Positions 1 to 15,659 of a DNA stretch of 64,000 nt are shown piece after piece. The notes beneath the pieces were generated by a model, which did not search any database, had not been told where the DNA came from, and saw only the letters and a list, made by a program, of their open reading frames with translations. Position 1 is the stretch's first letter. Every line of letters starts with the position of its first letter. The position numbers and the translations under genes were made by a program. The DNA comes from Tubiluchus corallicola (Eukaryota > Priapulida > Priapulimorpha > Priapulimorphida > Tubiluchidae), in assembly GCA_030141605.1 (NCBI GenBank), contig JAQGDQ010000187.1:1-64000 (forward strand). The letters run 5' to 3'.

Positions 1-1028
1 TATTAATTATTTAAGGTGTTGTCATTATGTCATAAAGGCATTATGTAAGTGGTATAAAATGTCAAGATGAAATTTTTAAGCTTTATGTAAGTGGAGGGTT
101 TTCTTGGGCTTTCAACATTTTTATCAATTCTTCCAGTAGGCACAGGACAAACGGTTTGACTACAGAATGATTTGACATCTAGGTAAAAGTTGTTTACTTC
201 ATTGCTCTCACTGAAAAGCAAACAATTATTAATAAAGCATTTTCAATAATGCATGGATAAAAAATTAGTTATACCTTCTTTTTCTTTTTTGCGTAACCGT
301 TTCCGTCGCCGATCAATGCAGGCAACTTCAGCTTTCAGAGACAAGTAAACTCTCCGTAGCTCCTGCAGCTGTTCTTGCAGATAGTTAATGCGATTTTCTC
401 CTTCAAGTGAGTCATCCACTGCAACAGATATCACATAATATGCATCGATAGGATAATACTGAAACTTCTTTCTATGAAAATTGTTATTTGTCACTGTTAC
501 TGTTACTGTCATTTACTCTTACAGCATAAATTTTCAAAACCAGTTCATGATTAGAAACATAAGCGCCACCCTGTGTGCCTACAAAAAGCTTTATTGTTTC
601 ACTAGGAAACCATTTTTAGCTAGACAATATTAAAAAGATTAATGCAATGTATAGCACAATAAAACACTCCAAATGGCTCCTAATCAGTCATAAATCTATG
701 TAACGGATGTCTTGCATACATTACACGAGTATAATTGATGTACAGCACAATAACCAATCAAAATAGCTTTTGGCTAAATTAAATTCCTAGCAGTTAAGTT
801 GTAATGAGAACAGAGACATTTGAAGAAGGTTAGTTTTTTGAAGATAATGAGTAAGCTTACCTTTGCAGAAATTCCATTTTTGAGGCCGATCAGGAGGCGG
901 TACAAGCGGTGCTTTGCTGCTTGTTCTTGACTCCTGCGAAGCTGATTCTACTTGGCTTGAACTACTGTGGTTGTCTTCAGTGTCTTCACTATCACTGCCT
1001 GTTGTACAAGAGTCAATTTTTAACATTT
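1..1028 (-). repeat. Inverted duplicate block A' (copy of 4153-5180)
   Basis: Read on the minus strand this block matches 4153-5180 base for base apart from a few substitutions; position x pairs with 5181-x. It contains copies of the last three exons of the ARID4-like gene. It starts at the window edge, so it may extend further left. The inner end shares a 4-bp microhomology (ATTT, 1025-1028) with the neighbouring block B. Confidence 0.95.
194..998 (-). pseudogene. Duplicate of the last three ARID4-like exons, inverted
   Basis: Minus-strand copies of the exons at 4183-4320, 4763-4906 and 4971-4987 fall at 861-998, 275-418 and 194-210. Splice sites and reading frame are kept and no stop interrupts the exons. 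Upstream of the first copied exon (towards higher coordinates) the sequence switches at about 1028 to block B, which is intronic. The copy therefore lacks the rest of the gene within this window. It could be an inert partial duplicate, an alternative 3' end of a rearranged allele, or an assembly artefact from a second haplotype. Confidence 0.7.
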
Positions 1029-2241
1029 AAATATTAACTGTAGTACTTTCTTCTAATTCACTGTCTACTTCTTCAAATGGCACAACAAAAATTTCTGACA
1101 ATTATAAATCCTAAGCTAATCTAAGACCAAAAAGTATGTGCTCAGTGAAATGTAAAAGCTCATTACAATGCTCTTACAACTTGACGTTTCAATTTGTGCA
1201 AACTTGCATAATGTAATATAATACACAATGTGATACATATACCAGAAAAATTTTACTCATACATCGATCACTTTGTTCTCAACATCGGGAAGTATGTAAC
1301 AGATTTCAGATAATCTTGGATATATGAAGATAATTATAGTTGTTTTCAAAACCACAGATTCTTAATTTATGAGTAATTTTTTTCAAGTATTTGCCTTAAC
1401 TTTAACACATAACATATAAACTTAATCATTGTACATTATAATTTAATTAAACAAAGATTGTACAGCTTAGTTAGACAATTATCAAACTACTTAGTGAGTC
1501 AAACAAATACTGTAATTTACAATGAATATATTAGAATTATTAGCATCATCAATAAAACATTGCAACACTGGATGATGGAAGATCTCTTTAAAAATAATCT
1601 GCAGGCATGGCACACATCAACCTAGGCTATGAGCATTCAAGGATGGTCACACATGACTGTTTTGTTGTTGTTGATGACGTTGAGGCTGTAGATGTTGCTG
1701 CTTCAGCTGCTAAAAAAGATAGGATACATTTAAGTTTAAGTAGTCTTAGAGGCTTTTCACCTTATGAGTTATCTTCAATTGTTAGCGGATGGATACAGTG
1801 GTTTGCATAGCAACCACTCATTAAAATGAAGCAAATGTTTTAGAAAAGAGTGTAAAACTGCAAAATTATCCAACCATTATGCTACATCAGTTGCGAATGG
1901 AGACAAAAACTTTTTCTATCTGATTAACAATTTCACACAACTGAAAATCTCAGCTAGGTTCCTCTGCTAGCACATGAACAAGGATACAAATTCCTTTAGT
2001 TACAGCATAGCAATCAAGAATGTTAGGAACAAGACACCAACATATCAATGAAGATGTTAAATTCAAATAGCAATGCTTACATTATTTAAAAGACAAGAAA
2101 AGGGGTACCTGAAGTAGGTTTCAGAAAAATCGCCTTAAAAAATTATATTTTTTATAGCAATTTTACGCATACATTGTACTCATATTGATATAATTTTTTG
2201 TTTGCTTCCATTTTAAATCTCCAGCAATACTGTTCCGACAG
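1025..2241 (+). repeat. Duplicate block B (inverted copy at 5331-6547)
   Basis: Position x pairs with 7572-x on the opposite strand, with only scattered mismatches. The block ends inside the first 17 bases of the ARID4-like exon starting at 2225. It is contiguous with that exon, so this copy looks like the native intron and 5331-6547 like the secondary copy. No other exon is visible inside it. Confidence 0.93.
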
Positions 2242-4987
2242 AAAAGAAGAGGCAATGCAAACTCGAGCTGGGCGTCCTCACTTAATAACAAATCGAGACA
2301 AGTCTCTGCTCGAAAATACTCCACCGACTACTCCTGAGCAATCTCCACCACATAGACCTAGTCAAATGGGCACTTGTGAACAGTACGTTTGTGGCTTTTT
2401 TATTATTTATTAACAAACAGACTAAACTTCATTGTACAATTTGGCTCCAGTTAAAAATATCAATTTTATGTCATTTAAACTAAAATTGTCTCCTAAGCCT
2501 ATCTTAGGGAATATAAAATACATAAGCCTTCTCTAGTGTAGTGTTTATTAGTAGGAATAACTTTTTTAAATACTGGAAATTTTGTGATAAAAAACATATG
2601 TTTGTGATCAAACATATACCACATAGATTACTTAATCATTACCCAACCATGGAATTCTAAACAAATGTTGTGTACCTGTTATATTAAAATTTATTATTTA
2701 CAGTCTATACAAATGGAAAAACTGGGTCCTGTACATTGTATTTTTGTTTGGAATTAATGATAGTGATTTGATATATCTCCTTACATAGTTCGATCAGCAG
2801 TGTTAGCGTTGCTAGTAGTGGCAGTAGTACACCAGATCATATCAAAGAGGATACATCGCAATTGGATGGCAGCTCAAATTCAGACAGTCTTAGTAGCCAT
2901 GATGTGAACAGTCAAGCCCCATTAATTATGAAACGACATAAGTCAGCATCAGAGTCTGAGGCAACAACAACGCGGAAACGACGGCGACGTCATGTGGCAG
3001 CCAGCAAGTCTACGAAGCACCGAGCTAAAGCTGGTAATTATCATATTACATGCCACATCCATTGTAAATATAGTCGTGAGATCTTCATAATGCGTAATTT
3101 TGTGGTAGTTACTTCGCTTGTCTGAAAATAAAATACTGCTAAAATGTTTTCTTTTCTCAAGTATTCTTGGATTCATGCATAAAAGCAAAATTGTTCAGAA
3201 GAGATACGAAAACAGATACTAGTATTTTAAAATTTAAACGACACTGTTAAAAATAATCACCACTGCCTCCCATATGTAATTCAATTTCTGTACTTCTCAG
3301 CTTTTAACTTTATCTCTGTGACTACTACAAAGATATGTGATTTCTGGTCCTAGTTAAAATTAACAATCAAACATTTAAGAGCAAAATTAAACAAAAATCT
3401 GTTGTTGCATTATTTTATCAAAAAATAATAACAATTGGTTAAAGTTAGTATAACTTTTTCCTGGTGATATATGTACTTGCATGAAATTGCATTGTACAGA
3501 TGTTATGTAAGGAGGATTTTTTTTTATTTTTTCATCTCGAGCATGATACCTGGCCCACAAAGCAATGGTGTCTCTGTTTTATGGTTTACATTTCCCGACA
3601 TAAATATAAGTTTATCTGTCGTTTTTGAATGGTAACAGTGGCTTTATGCTGAACAGTTTTAGTAGGAACTATGACGTTTTTACCATGTAGCAGCTAATTG
3701 GTATTCACCTCTAAATGGTGGGCCTAGTTAATGTAAATAGTTGCAGTGGAACTAGAACTCATCATCATTTATCAATGACAATCTGCTGTGATGTGACACT
3801 GAATTAACCAGAGATGTCTTAGCCATCAGATATGGCTGTGTGTGTACTACATCATCCTTCAACAAAACCCAGAGGCAGTATGACAAATGAAACTACCCAG
3901 AACAATTTTCTTAACAGAAACGTGCTTTACTAGCCAGGCCCAAGCAGTCAGTATTGCCTAACTTTACAGCCACTGCACATTGTGATAATTAAACTGTTTT
4001 CCTACATCTGAAAATATATATTTTTGATCAAATATTGTACACAGTGGAAGCATTGAAAAAGTTGTTAGGAGTACAAGCTGTTTGAGATACTAATTGACAG
4101 AAAATGATAAGAGTAAATTCAGTCAAAACCCATAAAATTGGAAATATATTAAAAATGTTAAAAATTGACTCTTGTACAACAGGCAGTGATAGTGAAGACA
4201 CTGAAGACAACCACAGTAGTTCAAGCCAAGTAGAATCAGCTTCGCAGGAGTCAAGAACAAGCAGCAAAGCACCGCTTGTACCGCCTCCTGATCGGCCTCA
4301 AAAATGGAATTTCTGCAAAGGTAAGCTTACTCATTATCTTCAAAAAACTAACCTTCTTCAAATGTCTATGTTCTCATTACAACTTAACTGCTAGGAATTT
4401 AATTTAGCCAAAAGCTATTTTGATTGGTTATTGTGCTGTACATCAATTATACTCGTGTAATGTATGCAAGACATCCGTTACATAGATTTATGACTGATTA
4501 GGAGCCATTTGGAGTATTTTATTGTGCTATACATTGCATTAATCTTTTTAATATTGTCTAGCTAAAAATGGTTTCCTAGTGAAACAATAAAGCTTTTTGT
4601 AGGCACACAGGGTGGCGCTTATGTTTCTAATCATGAACTGGTTTTGAAAATTTATGCTGTAAGAGTAAATGACAGTAACAGTAACAGTGACAAATAACAA
4701 TTTTCATAGAAAGAAGTTTCAGTATTATCCTATCGATGCATATTATGTGATATCTGTTGCAGTGGATGACTCACTTGAAGGAGAAAATCGCATTAACTAT
4801 CTGCAAGAACAGCTGCAGGAGCTACGGAGAGTTTACTTGTCTCTGAAAGCTGAAGTTGCCTGCATTGATCGGCGACGGAAACGGTTACGCAAAAAAGAAA
4901 AAGAAGGTATAACTAATTTTTTATCCATGCATTATTGAAAATGCTTTATTAATAATTGTTTGCTTTTCAGTGAGAGCAATGAAGTAA
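2225..4987 (+). CDS. ARID4-like (RBBP1 family) protein, C-terminal exons
   Basis: Five exons fit in phase: 2225-2382, 2789-3033, 4183-4320, 4763-4906 and 4971-4987 (TAA), giving the last 233 residues. Visible features are a Pro/Thr-rich stretch ([15 protein letters not shown]), a Ser-rich segment, a basic cluster (RKRRRRH), an acidic Ser-rich stretch, and finally a predicted coiled coil with [15 protein letters not shown] and [14 protein letters not shown]. That last block is what I recognise from the C-terminus of ARID4A/ARID4B, which are Rb-binding subunits of Sin3-HDAC complexes in the nucleus. The Tudor, ARID and chromo-barrel domains would lie upstream and are not in the window. The sequence directly upstream is an inverted duplication carrying copies of the gene's own last exons, so continuity with the 5' part is uncertain. 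Confidence 0.68.
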
Positions 4988-5180
4988 ACAACTTTTACCT
5001 AGATGTCAAATCATTCTGTAGTCAAACCGTTTGTCCTGTGCCTACTGGAAGAATTGATAAAAATGTTGAAAGCCCAAGAAAACCCTCCACTTACATAAAG
5101 CTTAAAAATTTCATCTTGACATTTTATACCACTTACATAATGCCTTTATGACATAATGACAACACCTTAAATAATTAATA
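4153..5180 (+). repeat. Block A, native copy of the inverted duplication
   Basis: It contains the last three ARID4-like exons and the start of the 3' region, and pairs with 1-1028 in reverse orientation. It is separated from block B' by about 150 bp (5181-5330) that has no second copy inside the window. Confidence 0.93.
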
Positions 5181-5330
5181 ATTTTCTTTTTTAGTTACGT
5201 AAGTCTTTAAAGCAGGTAAGCATAATGCTAAGTAATATAACTTTGCATGGAAAGTCTTTTGGGACATAGTTTAACATTTCGTTTTCTTCCCCTGATTAAC
5301 GTTGTGCATATATGATATCATATAATGGCA

Positions 5331-6547
5331 CTGTCGGAACAGTATTGCTGGAGATTTAAAATGGAAGCAAACAAAAAATTATATCAATATGAGTACAATG
5401 TATGCATAAAATTGTTATAAAAAATATAATTTTTTAAGGCGATTTTTCTGAAACCTACTTCAGGTACCCCTTTTCTTGTCTTTTAAATAATGTAAGCATT
5501 GCTATTTGAATTTAACATCTTCATTGATATGTTGGTGTCTTGTTCCTAACATTCTTGATTGCTATGCTGTAACTAAAGGAATTTGTATCCTTGTTCATGT
5601 GCTAGCAGAGGAACCTAGCTGAGATTTTCAGTTGTGTGAAATTGTTAATCAGATAGAAAAAGTTTTTGTCTCCATTCGCAACTGATGTAGCATAATGGTT
5701 GGATAATTTTGCAGTTTTACACTCTTTTCTAAAACATTTGCTTCATTTTAATGAGTGGTTGCTATGCAAACCGCTGTATCCATCCGCTAACAATTGAAGA
5801 TAACTCATAAGGTGAAAAGCCTCTAAGACTACTTAAACTTAAATGTATCCTATCTTTTTTAGCAGCTGAAGCAGCAACATCTACAGCCTCAACGTCATCA
5901 ACAACAACAAAACAGTCATGTGTGACCATCCTTGAATGCTCATAGCCTAGGTTGATGTGTGCCATGCCTGCAGATTATTTTTAAAGAGATCTTCCATCAT
6001 CCAGTGTTGCAATGTTTTATTGATGATGCTAATAATTCTAATATATTCATTGTAAATTACAGTATTTGTTTGACTCACTAAGTAGTTTGATAATTGTCTA
6101 ACTAAGCTGTACAATCTTTGTTTAATTAAATTATAATGTACAATGATTAAGTTTATATGTTATGTGTTAAAGTTAAGGCAAATACTTGAAAAAAATTACT
6201 CATAAATTAAGAATCTGTGGTTTTGAAAACAACTATAATTATCTTCATATATCCAAGATTATCTGAAATCTGTTACATACTTCCCGATGTTGAGAACAAA
6301 GTGATCGATGTATGAGTAAAATTTTTCTGGTATATGTATCACATTGTGTATTATATTACATTATGCAAGTTTGCACAAATTGAAACGTCAAGTTGTAAGA
6401 GCATTGTAATGAGCTTTTACATTTCACTGAGCACATACTTTTTGGTCTTAGATTAGCTTAGGATTTATAATTGTCAGAAATTTTTGTTGTGCCATTTGAA
6501 GAAGTAGACAGTGAATTAGAAGAAAGTACTACAGTTAATATTTAAAT
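5331..6547 (-). repeat. Inverted duplicate block B' (copy of 1025-2241)
   Basis: This is an antisense copy of the intron upstream of the ARID4-like exon at 2225. It ends within the first 17 bases of that exon (antisense at 5331-5347). It lies about 150 bp downstream of block A, so it now forms the downstream flank of the gene. No coding function is apparent. Confidence 0.93.
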
Positions 6548-10094
<3,547 letters not shown>

Positions 10095-11460
10095 GTTTCT
10101 TTATTATCAAAACCAAACAAGTTGAACTATATTACAATGTAAAAATTGTAAAATATGAAGGAATTAAAAGTTTAATTAAAAACAGCATTATAAATTATTT
10201 AATAGAGGTAAGCAAATTGAGTTTAAACTTATGTTTGAAAGTTAGTCTATGAGATAAAACTGTTAAGAATTTTTCTGTTATACATTATGGTAAGGGGTGT
10301 TTCAGGCAGCGGCAAGTACTTATATCTGTGAGTATACGCATCTGGCAATATTTCACTGTATGAGTATGTATTGTTATCAGTATACTAACAATAACATTAC
10401 TTGAATCGATAAAACCAACTTTTTACGGGAATTTTCGCATCTCGAAAACTCGGCGAAAGTTCTTAACACGCCTACAGCCAGCTATGGCTGTGAGCTCGCA
10501 ATTCCATTAAGCCGTGTTAACAACTTTTTAACAAGGTCCGTACTCCGAAGCGTGGGGTCCAGTTGTTAGTGGAGCCTCCAATGACGATCTAATTAACGCA
10601 TAAAGCGCTCGCCAATTACCTTTTTTAAAACATTGTAAAACAAATAAACAAACGATCAGCAAAAACATTGAAACATAGATATGCGAGTATTTCACTGGAT
10701 TCACAGTATCAAGAAACTTCGCGCGCACTGGGCACACATTATCATCGTAATATCCTCCGCTCGAACGCTTGAGCGGGGTCTCTTTTTGGCGTGGGGCCCA
10801 ATTTTAATAAATCTGTCTAACTGACTTAAAACCGGCCCTCATCCCAAAACATATGAACATACCCACTTTGGGCGTTAAGATGATTGGACATTTGAAACTG
10901 CATAAAAACGAATGCCTGTAGGTGTTGGTCATTTAGATTTAAACCTGTGTAACGTTTCTTGTTTTTCTTTCCTTTTGTTTGTTTCCTTTTCATTGTAAAA
11001 ATATGTACGAAATGATGTGGCTTTTCACAAAACAAATTAAAGAATGCCGTGCTGTTGTTGATTTAAATTCTCGTCATCTTCATGGCGGTCTCGCTTTATA
11101 AACAAAGATCAGTACTTTGAGGCCTAGTTCAAATTTGCCCGCATGTGGTTGCTATATATTACATGTATTCATCGCTTATGTAAACTCGGGTATTTGATTT
11201 GTAACTAAGCAACGACCAACCCACAACGTCCGTTAAATTACCGCGGTCTTCCAAATGTAGTTCAGTCCAACTTTTGGAGGCGTCCAATTACCATGTAACT
11301 CATTTGTAGCACAAGTATGTTGTGAAATAAAGGTAAGTTGCGGGCTGTAATACGTTTTTAGATTAATTATAACACAATTCTTGTTAAATGTGATCAAATA
11401 CGCGGAATGTAGTTATGTAAAGACTAACAAATTAAAAATTTATAATTACTGTTCTCGAAT
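10095..11460. other. Non-coding spacer
   Basis: No supported gene. A stretch around 10430-10620 is richer in C and G than its surroundings (several CpGs), but no ORF, TATA box or RNA fold could be tied to it. Confidence 0.4.
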
Positions 11461-11504
11461 AGACAGGTCACTCTGGTTTACCGGCTACGTGACATTTAGG
11501 CGGG

Positions 11505-12405
11505 GCCTTTTTAGCCCGGGTCATTTGAGCACAGGACACTTGCATGAGTGCGAGAAATTTTGGGCACGGGACATTTGGGCAAGGGACACTTCGGCATGAG
11601 ACATTTGGGCATCAGTAAAATTTAATATTTTACCCATTTTTTTAGTTTTTGTATATTCAATTTTTAATGACTCTAACTTTTTCCTAACTTTCTAACTTTC
11701 ACATAAGAATCATCGCTTCGCTAAATTGACTTTGAATTTTTTTAGTTTTCATTTTAATTTATGTGTAGTTTTAAACTGAACGAAGCAGAAGAACGCTAAG
11801 CAATGTTTATATTAGTATTTTTTAATGACAGCGTAATAAAATCAGCATTTTATTTCAAAAATATCTAGTGCATCACAAAAATAGTAAATAACAGAAACGT
11901 GCATTACGAAAGATCTGTTACAACTAGGGCAATAATTTAATCAGTATCATCACAATTCTTCCATTGGGCATTGTTTAGTTCATTAGTTGCTTATAACTAA
12001 ATGTCAACTTGAACACGACTAGCTAGATCAATTACATGTAGTAAGTAAAATTAAATGATGTATGCTCATCAATATCAAGATCAACAATACCTGTAAGCAT
12101 TTTTGCTTATCTTTTGCGAAATGTAATAAAGTCATGATAATATTACCATTCAGCAGCATTGCTTTTAGACGTGCTAAATGAGTTACATGTATAGGTAATA
12201 TACTGTAGTTGTTTATAGTTTTACACGATCGTACTCTCGACAATAATTATTTGTTTTAAAGTTTATGGTAATTAGGTAGTGGACGAGGATTTCCATATAA
12301 CAGCGTGATTTTTAGTGCAAAACAGAAACAATATGCTCTTGTGTGATCACTAACATCTGCGCTGGCGTCCAAATGTCTCGCGCCCAAAAAACCGTGCCCA
12401 ATTTT
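11505..12405. mobile_element. Candidate non-autonomous element with inverted motif arrays at its ends
   Basis: At 11505-11612 a degenerate array of GGGACATTTGGGCA-like units runs in plus orientation. At about 12365-12402 the same units appear in reverse complement (CCAAATGTCTCGCGCCCA, then CCGTGCCCAA). The roughly 750 bp between the arrays has no ORF. Inverted arrays enclosing non-coding DNA fit a MITE-like or foldback element. No target-site duplication was found, so the ends are approximate. Confidence 0.5.
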
Positions 12406-13511
12406 GTACTTAATCTATGTACTTATTGCTAAATCTTTAGTTATAAACTAAAGCTTGCACCAATTTTGCCCGATGCACCGAGTTTTACTGGCGCGGCTGA
12501 GGTTGTGATTTCCACAGATTTCACAATGGGATTGGTAATTCACGCCATTTTACTGGTTACTAACATTCTGTACAAAGTTCACACTCACTAGCAATCAAAC
12601 AAAGAGACAAACGTTAAAGGGAGACTGAAATGAGCATTTGATCCACTATGTATTTTATGGCTGCCAGCTACTAGTTGGAAATGATTAGACAACAAATTAT
12701 AATTTTGTAGACGGCTAAAATGAATTTTCCCTCCATAAGCTAGAGTAAGTGCAGAAAAATAAGAGGAAAATGCGAAAACACGAACAATTGCTAACATAAT
12801 ATTAATTTTGATGATTTTTTTATGTGCGTTTCTTTTTTCTTTCTTTCCAGGCGTCCACCTGGAGCTTCTTGCATTTAATTTCTTTAATGTAGAAGTTTGA
12901 TTAAAGCCTAAATATTGTTTGTAAGATATGTTTTTTTTTACCAAAATATTTGACACTAGCTGAACCATAATTTATGCCTTTCTAGAGATATAATGTTTCA
13001 CCATATTTTTGGCTATTTTTTATTTTAAGGAGGCCTGTCTTCAAAGTTAGTAACGTACACTCGGGGCTTAGAGAGCAAACAATTTAAAAGGCATATTCGC
13101 TAAAGATCAAAAGGAATTGCCGCCAATAAAACAACGCTCGTTTTGTGCTTGGCTAAAATTTGTTTTCTCTTATTAAGTAAATAAATTCCAATATTTCTGT
13201 TTATCGTCGCGAACTTTGATTTGCGAGTATTTGCGCTCTGTTCCTGCTTTGCAAACAGGTGTTTGCGTTGTCTACGTGCAAGTTATCACTACAAGAAAAT
13301 GTAAATAAATAACAACTTGAAGTTGTAAGTGAGTCATCTATACAATGTGGACTTAATTACTGAAAGGAAACTTGCAATTTAGTAAGCAGAACAATTAAGA
13401 TCAAAGTTGGCTGTCACTGTCATTTTTCTGCAATTTTTCTTCTACTAATGCTGTTATTTTGCTAAGAAGAAAAGTGCTCTTTGACATCGCGTTGCGTTAG
13501 GTGATTACGAC
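12406..13511. other. Spacer upstream of the small spliced gene
   Basis: A 126-codon minus-strand ORF at 12588-12968 has no splice signals or family features and reads as AT-rich chance. The last part is presumably promoter and 5' UTR of the gene starting at 13512, but no TATA box was identified with confidence. Confidence 0.35.
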
Positions 13512-15295
13512 ATGCATTTACGAAGCCGCGGCACACAACCAGAAGGGGATAATAGCAATCGCTCGACCTCCGTACGTAAGCAGATAAGGGTGAGTATGAC
13601 TAGAAAGGTGATCACAGAGCCCTGTTCGAGTGTACCGTTGTCCGAATAAATGGAGCTGTGGTAGCTAGTATTACTTTACTTTTTAATGAGCATTATTTTA
13701 GCCATTTTTTACTAAAATAGGAGGACTAGCAGAAAGATATATGAGGTGAAAATTGCTCATGCGATTATTCATCAGTAATAATTGAACCAATACAAATAAT
13801 GTGCAGGATGTGTTGCTAGGCAACACTAAACGTCGATGTTTATACAGAACAAAGTTCAATGGTCCTAATTTATAATAGTTAGGCTTCTCAGCAGAATTTG
13901 AGTCAGTCAGTCAGTTAATAAACAGAACATTGTAAGACGAAAACTGTTGGGCAGCCAAAATAACTTTGGTAGCTCACTGTGGCAGAAAGATGACAAGCTG
14001 TAACGAGGTCGATGATACTCTGAGGTCAAAGGTCAATTTTCCGAAACGTTTCGTATCGTAGAGTTGGACAACCAAACTTAAGGGCCTAAAATTAACAGGT
14101 GAGTGACAAATTGTAGACAGTGACTTTGGGTGCTGATTTCAGATCATGGGCCAATCTTCCTAAGTTTTCATTTTGTCATTAACAGAAGTTGTCGAATCTC
14201 ACATGACTGACAAAGGCGACGGAACTGCAGTACACTAAAGTCTACGTTCTCTGTGGCTCAGGATTACCTCGTATAATATCTTTTGTCTTTTAATAATGTA
14301 GCATTTATAACATTCCAGGTACCACTTATAACAATTTTCAGGATCCACTTCTACATGCGCTTTAAAACTTTAAGACATATGTACGGCATACCCAATTTAC
14401 TGTGTTAAATCATATTGTAATTACATGTTCTTTAAATTTATCTAAACGTTAGTTTTTTATACAACTTTTCTTCCATACACAAATTTTGTATTAAAGTGTG
14501 TCGAGCTCGTTACTATTATTATTATTATTATTATTATTGTTATTATTATTACTATTATTGTGATAATAGCTATAAAGAGATTAACGTCTGGGCTCAATTT
14601 ATAATTTCAGGAGCCAGGATTGAAACACTGATAAAAAATTTTTAAAATGTAAACGAAATTTTCGACGTATTACAGTTCGTCTATATATATATAGGCTGGA
14701 TTATGATGCTTCAATTGCCTTAATTGTCATAGCATACATAACACATGATGGACAGTAGTACACTTCATTCGCACAGACAAATTATCTTGCCACTCTGAAC
14801 ATAAGCTAAAATTTAGCACATCGATAGGTGCAGTACTTTGAAACAGAACAATCTCAGCAGGTAGATCTGAGTTGTAATGCTTTACCTGTCTCTCAGTCTA
14901 CCCGTAGAGATTACTCTGTGAAGTTACAACTGAATATGAAGTGGATGCGGAAACTTTTTAGTGACTTAGACATGGTTAGAATTCAATTGAAACAAAGCAG
15001 AACTCAACTCAATTACCATATTGTCCGTACAGACTTGAAATGTTATAAGTCATACTGAACACATGATTATGGATTACACAACCCCACATGAGTATTACAT
15101 CAGGTACTGAAGTGCATTTTAGACAGTATCTTTTGTGATGCTCTAGCGGTGTTGGAATGTGTTTTCATCAATGCTATTATATTGAATGGAGACCAAAATG
15201 TTGAACATGTAGACGACGCTACTTCGATAGAAATTTGTATTTATACTGATAATAGGTTAAACTTCCAAGATGCAGCTTTCCAAGACTTCCAATGA
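13512..15295 (+). CDS. Small hypothetical protein, two or three exons
   Basis: Exon 1 (13512-13589) starts MHLRSRGTQP, is CpG-rich relative to its surroundings and ends in a strong donor (AGG|GTGAGT). Exon 2 begins at 14834 after a CAG acceptor. It can run to a TGA at 15056-15058 (101-residue product). It can also splice at 15026 (GTCC|GTACAG) to a third exon, 15123-15295, giving 147 residues with all phases consistent. The N-terminal 50 residues are polar and probably disordered, the middle (KLFSDLDMVRIQLKQ) is helical and possibly coiled coil, and the optional C-terminus is more hydrophobic. AATAAA signals follow at 15550-15555 and 15649-15654. I do not recognise the family. Confidence 0.5.
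14512..14559. repeat. (ATT)n microsatellite, interrupted
   Basis: About 15 ATT units with single-base interruptions, in the first intron of the small spliced gene. Confidence 0.9.
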
Positions 15296-15648
15296 TATGA
15301 TCAAAATCACCTTTATGTTAATTGTTTTAAAACTATAGAAATGTTAATCACTCTCACGAAATGTAGTACTGCTGTTGTCCCCTTTGTAATGAACGATTCA
15401 AATATTGAACATGCCAGTATCTGTATATTGTTAAACATGAACAATTCAGAATGATTTAAATTGAAATGCTCACGTTGAATCTATGTGTAAAAAAACCAGC
15501 TAAACGATTGCATTTTCTTAGACAATTTAAAAAAGCTGGTTTCAACACAAATAAAAACCTGTTAAAATATATCTCTTCAGCAGGACTTGGTACTGCATCT
15601 CAATATTTATATTGTAATTTATAAATGTTCAGTCTTTATGATTGCAAA

Positions 15649-15654
15649 AATAAA
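15649..15654 (+). terminator. Candidate poly(A) signal AATAAA
   Basis: This canonical hexamer lies about 350 bp after the last stop of the small plus-strand gene; a second AATAAA occurs at 15550-15555. Either could define its 3' end. Confidence 0.4.
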
Positions 15655-15659
15655 CTAAT

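Noticed and set aside
1607-1810. 67-codon ORF present in both copies of block B
   Set aside because: It is preserved only because the block is duplicated. It lies in the intron upstream of an ARID4-like exon and shows no splice or family evidence.
12588-12968. 126-codon minus-strand ORF
   Set aside because: Composition looks like translated AT-rich spacer. It has no motif, signal peptide or splice context, and it sits between element-like repeats.
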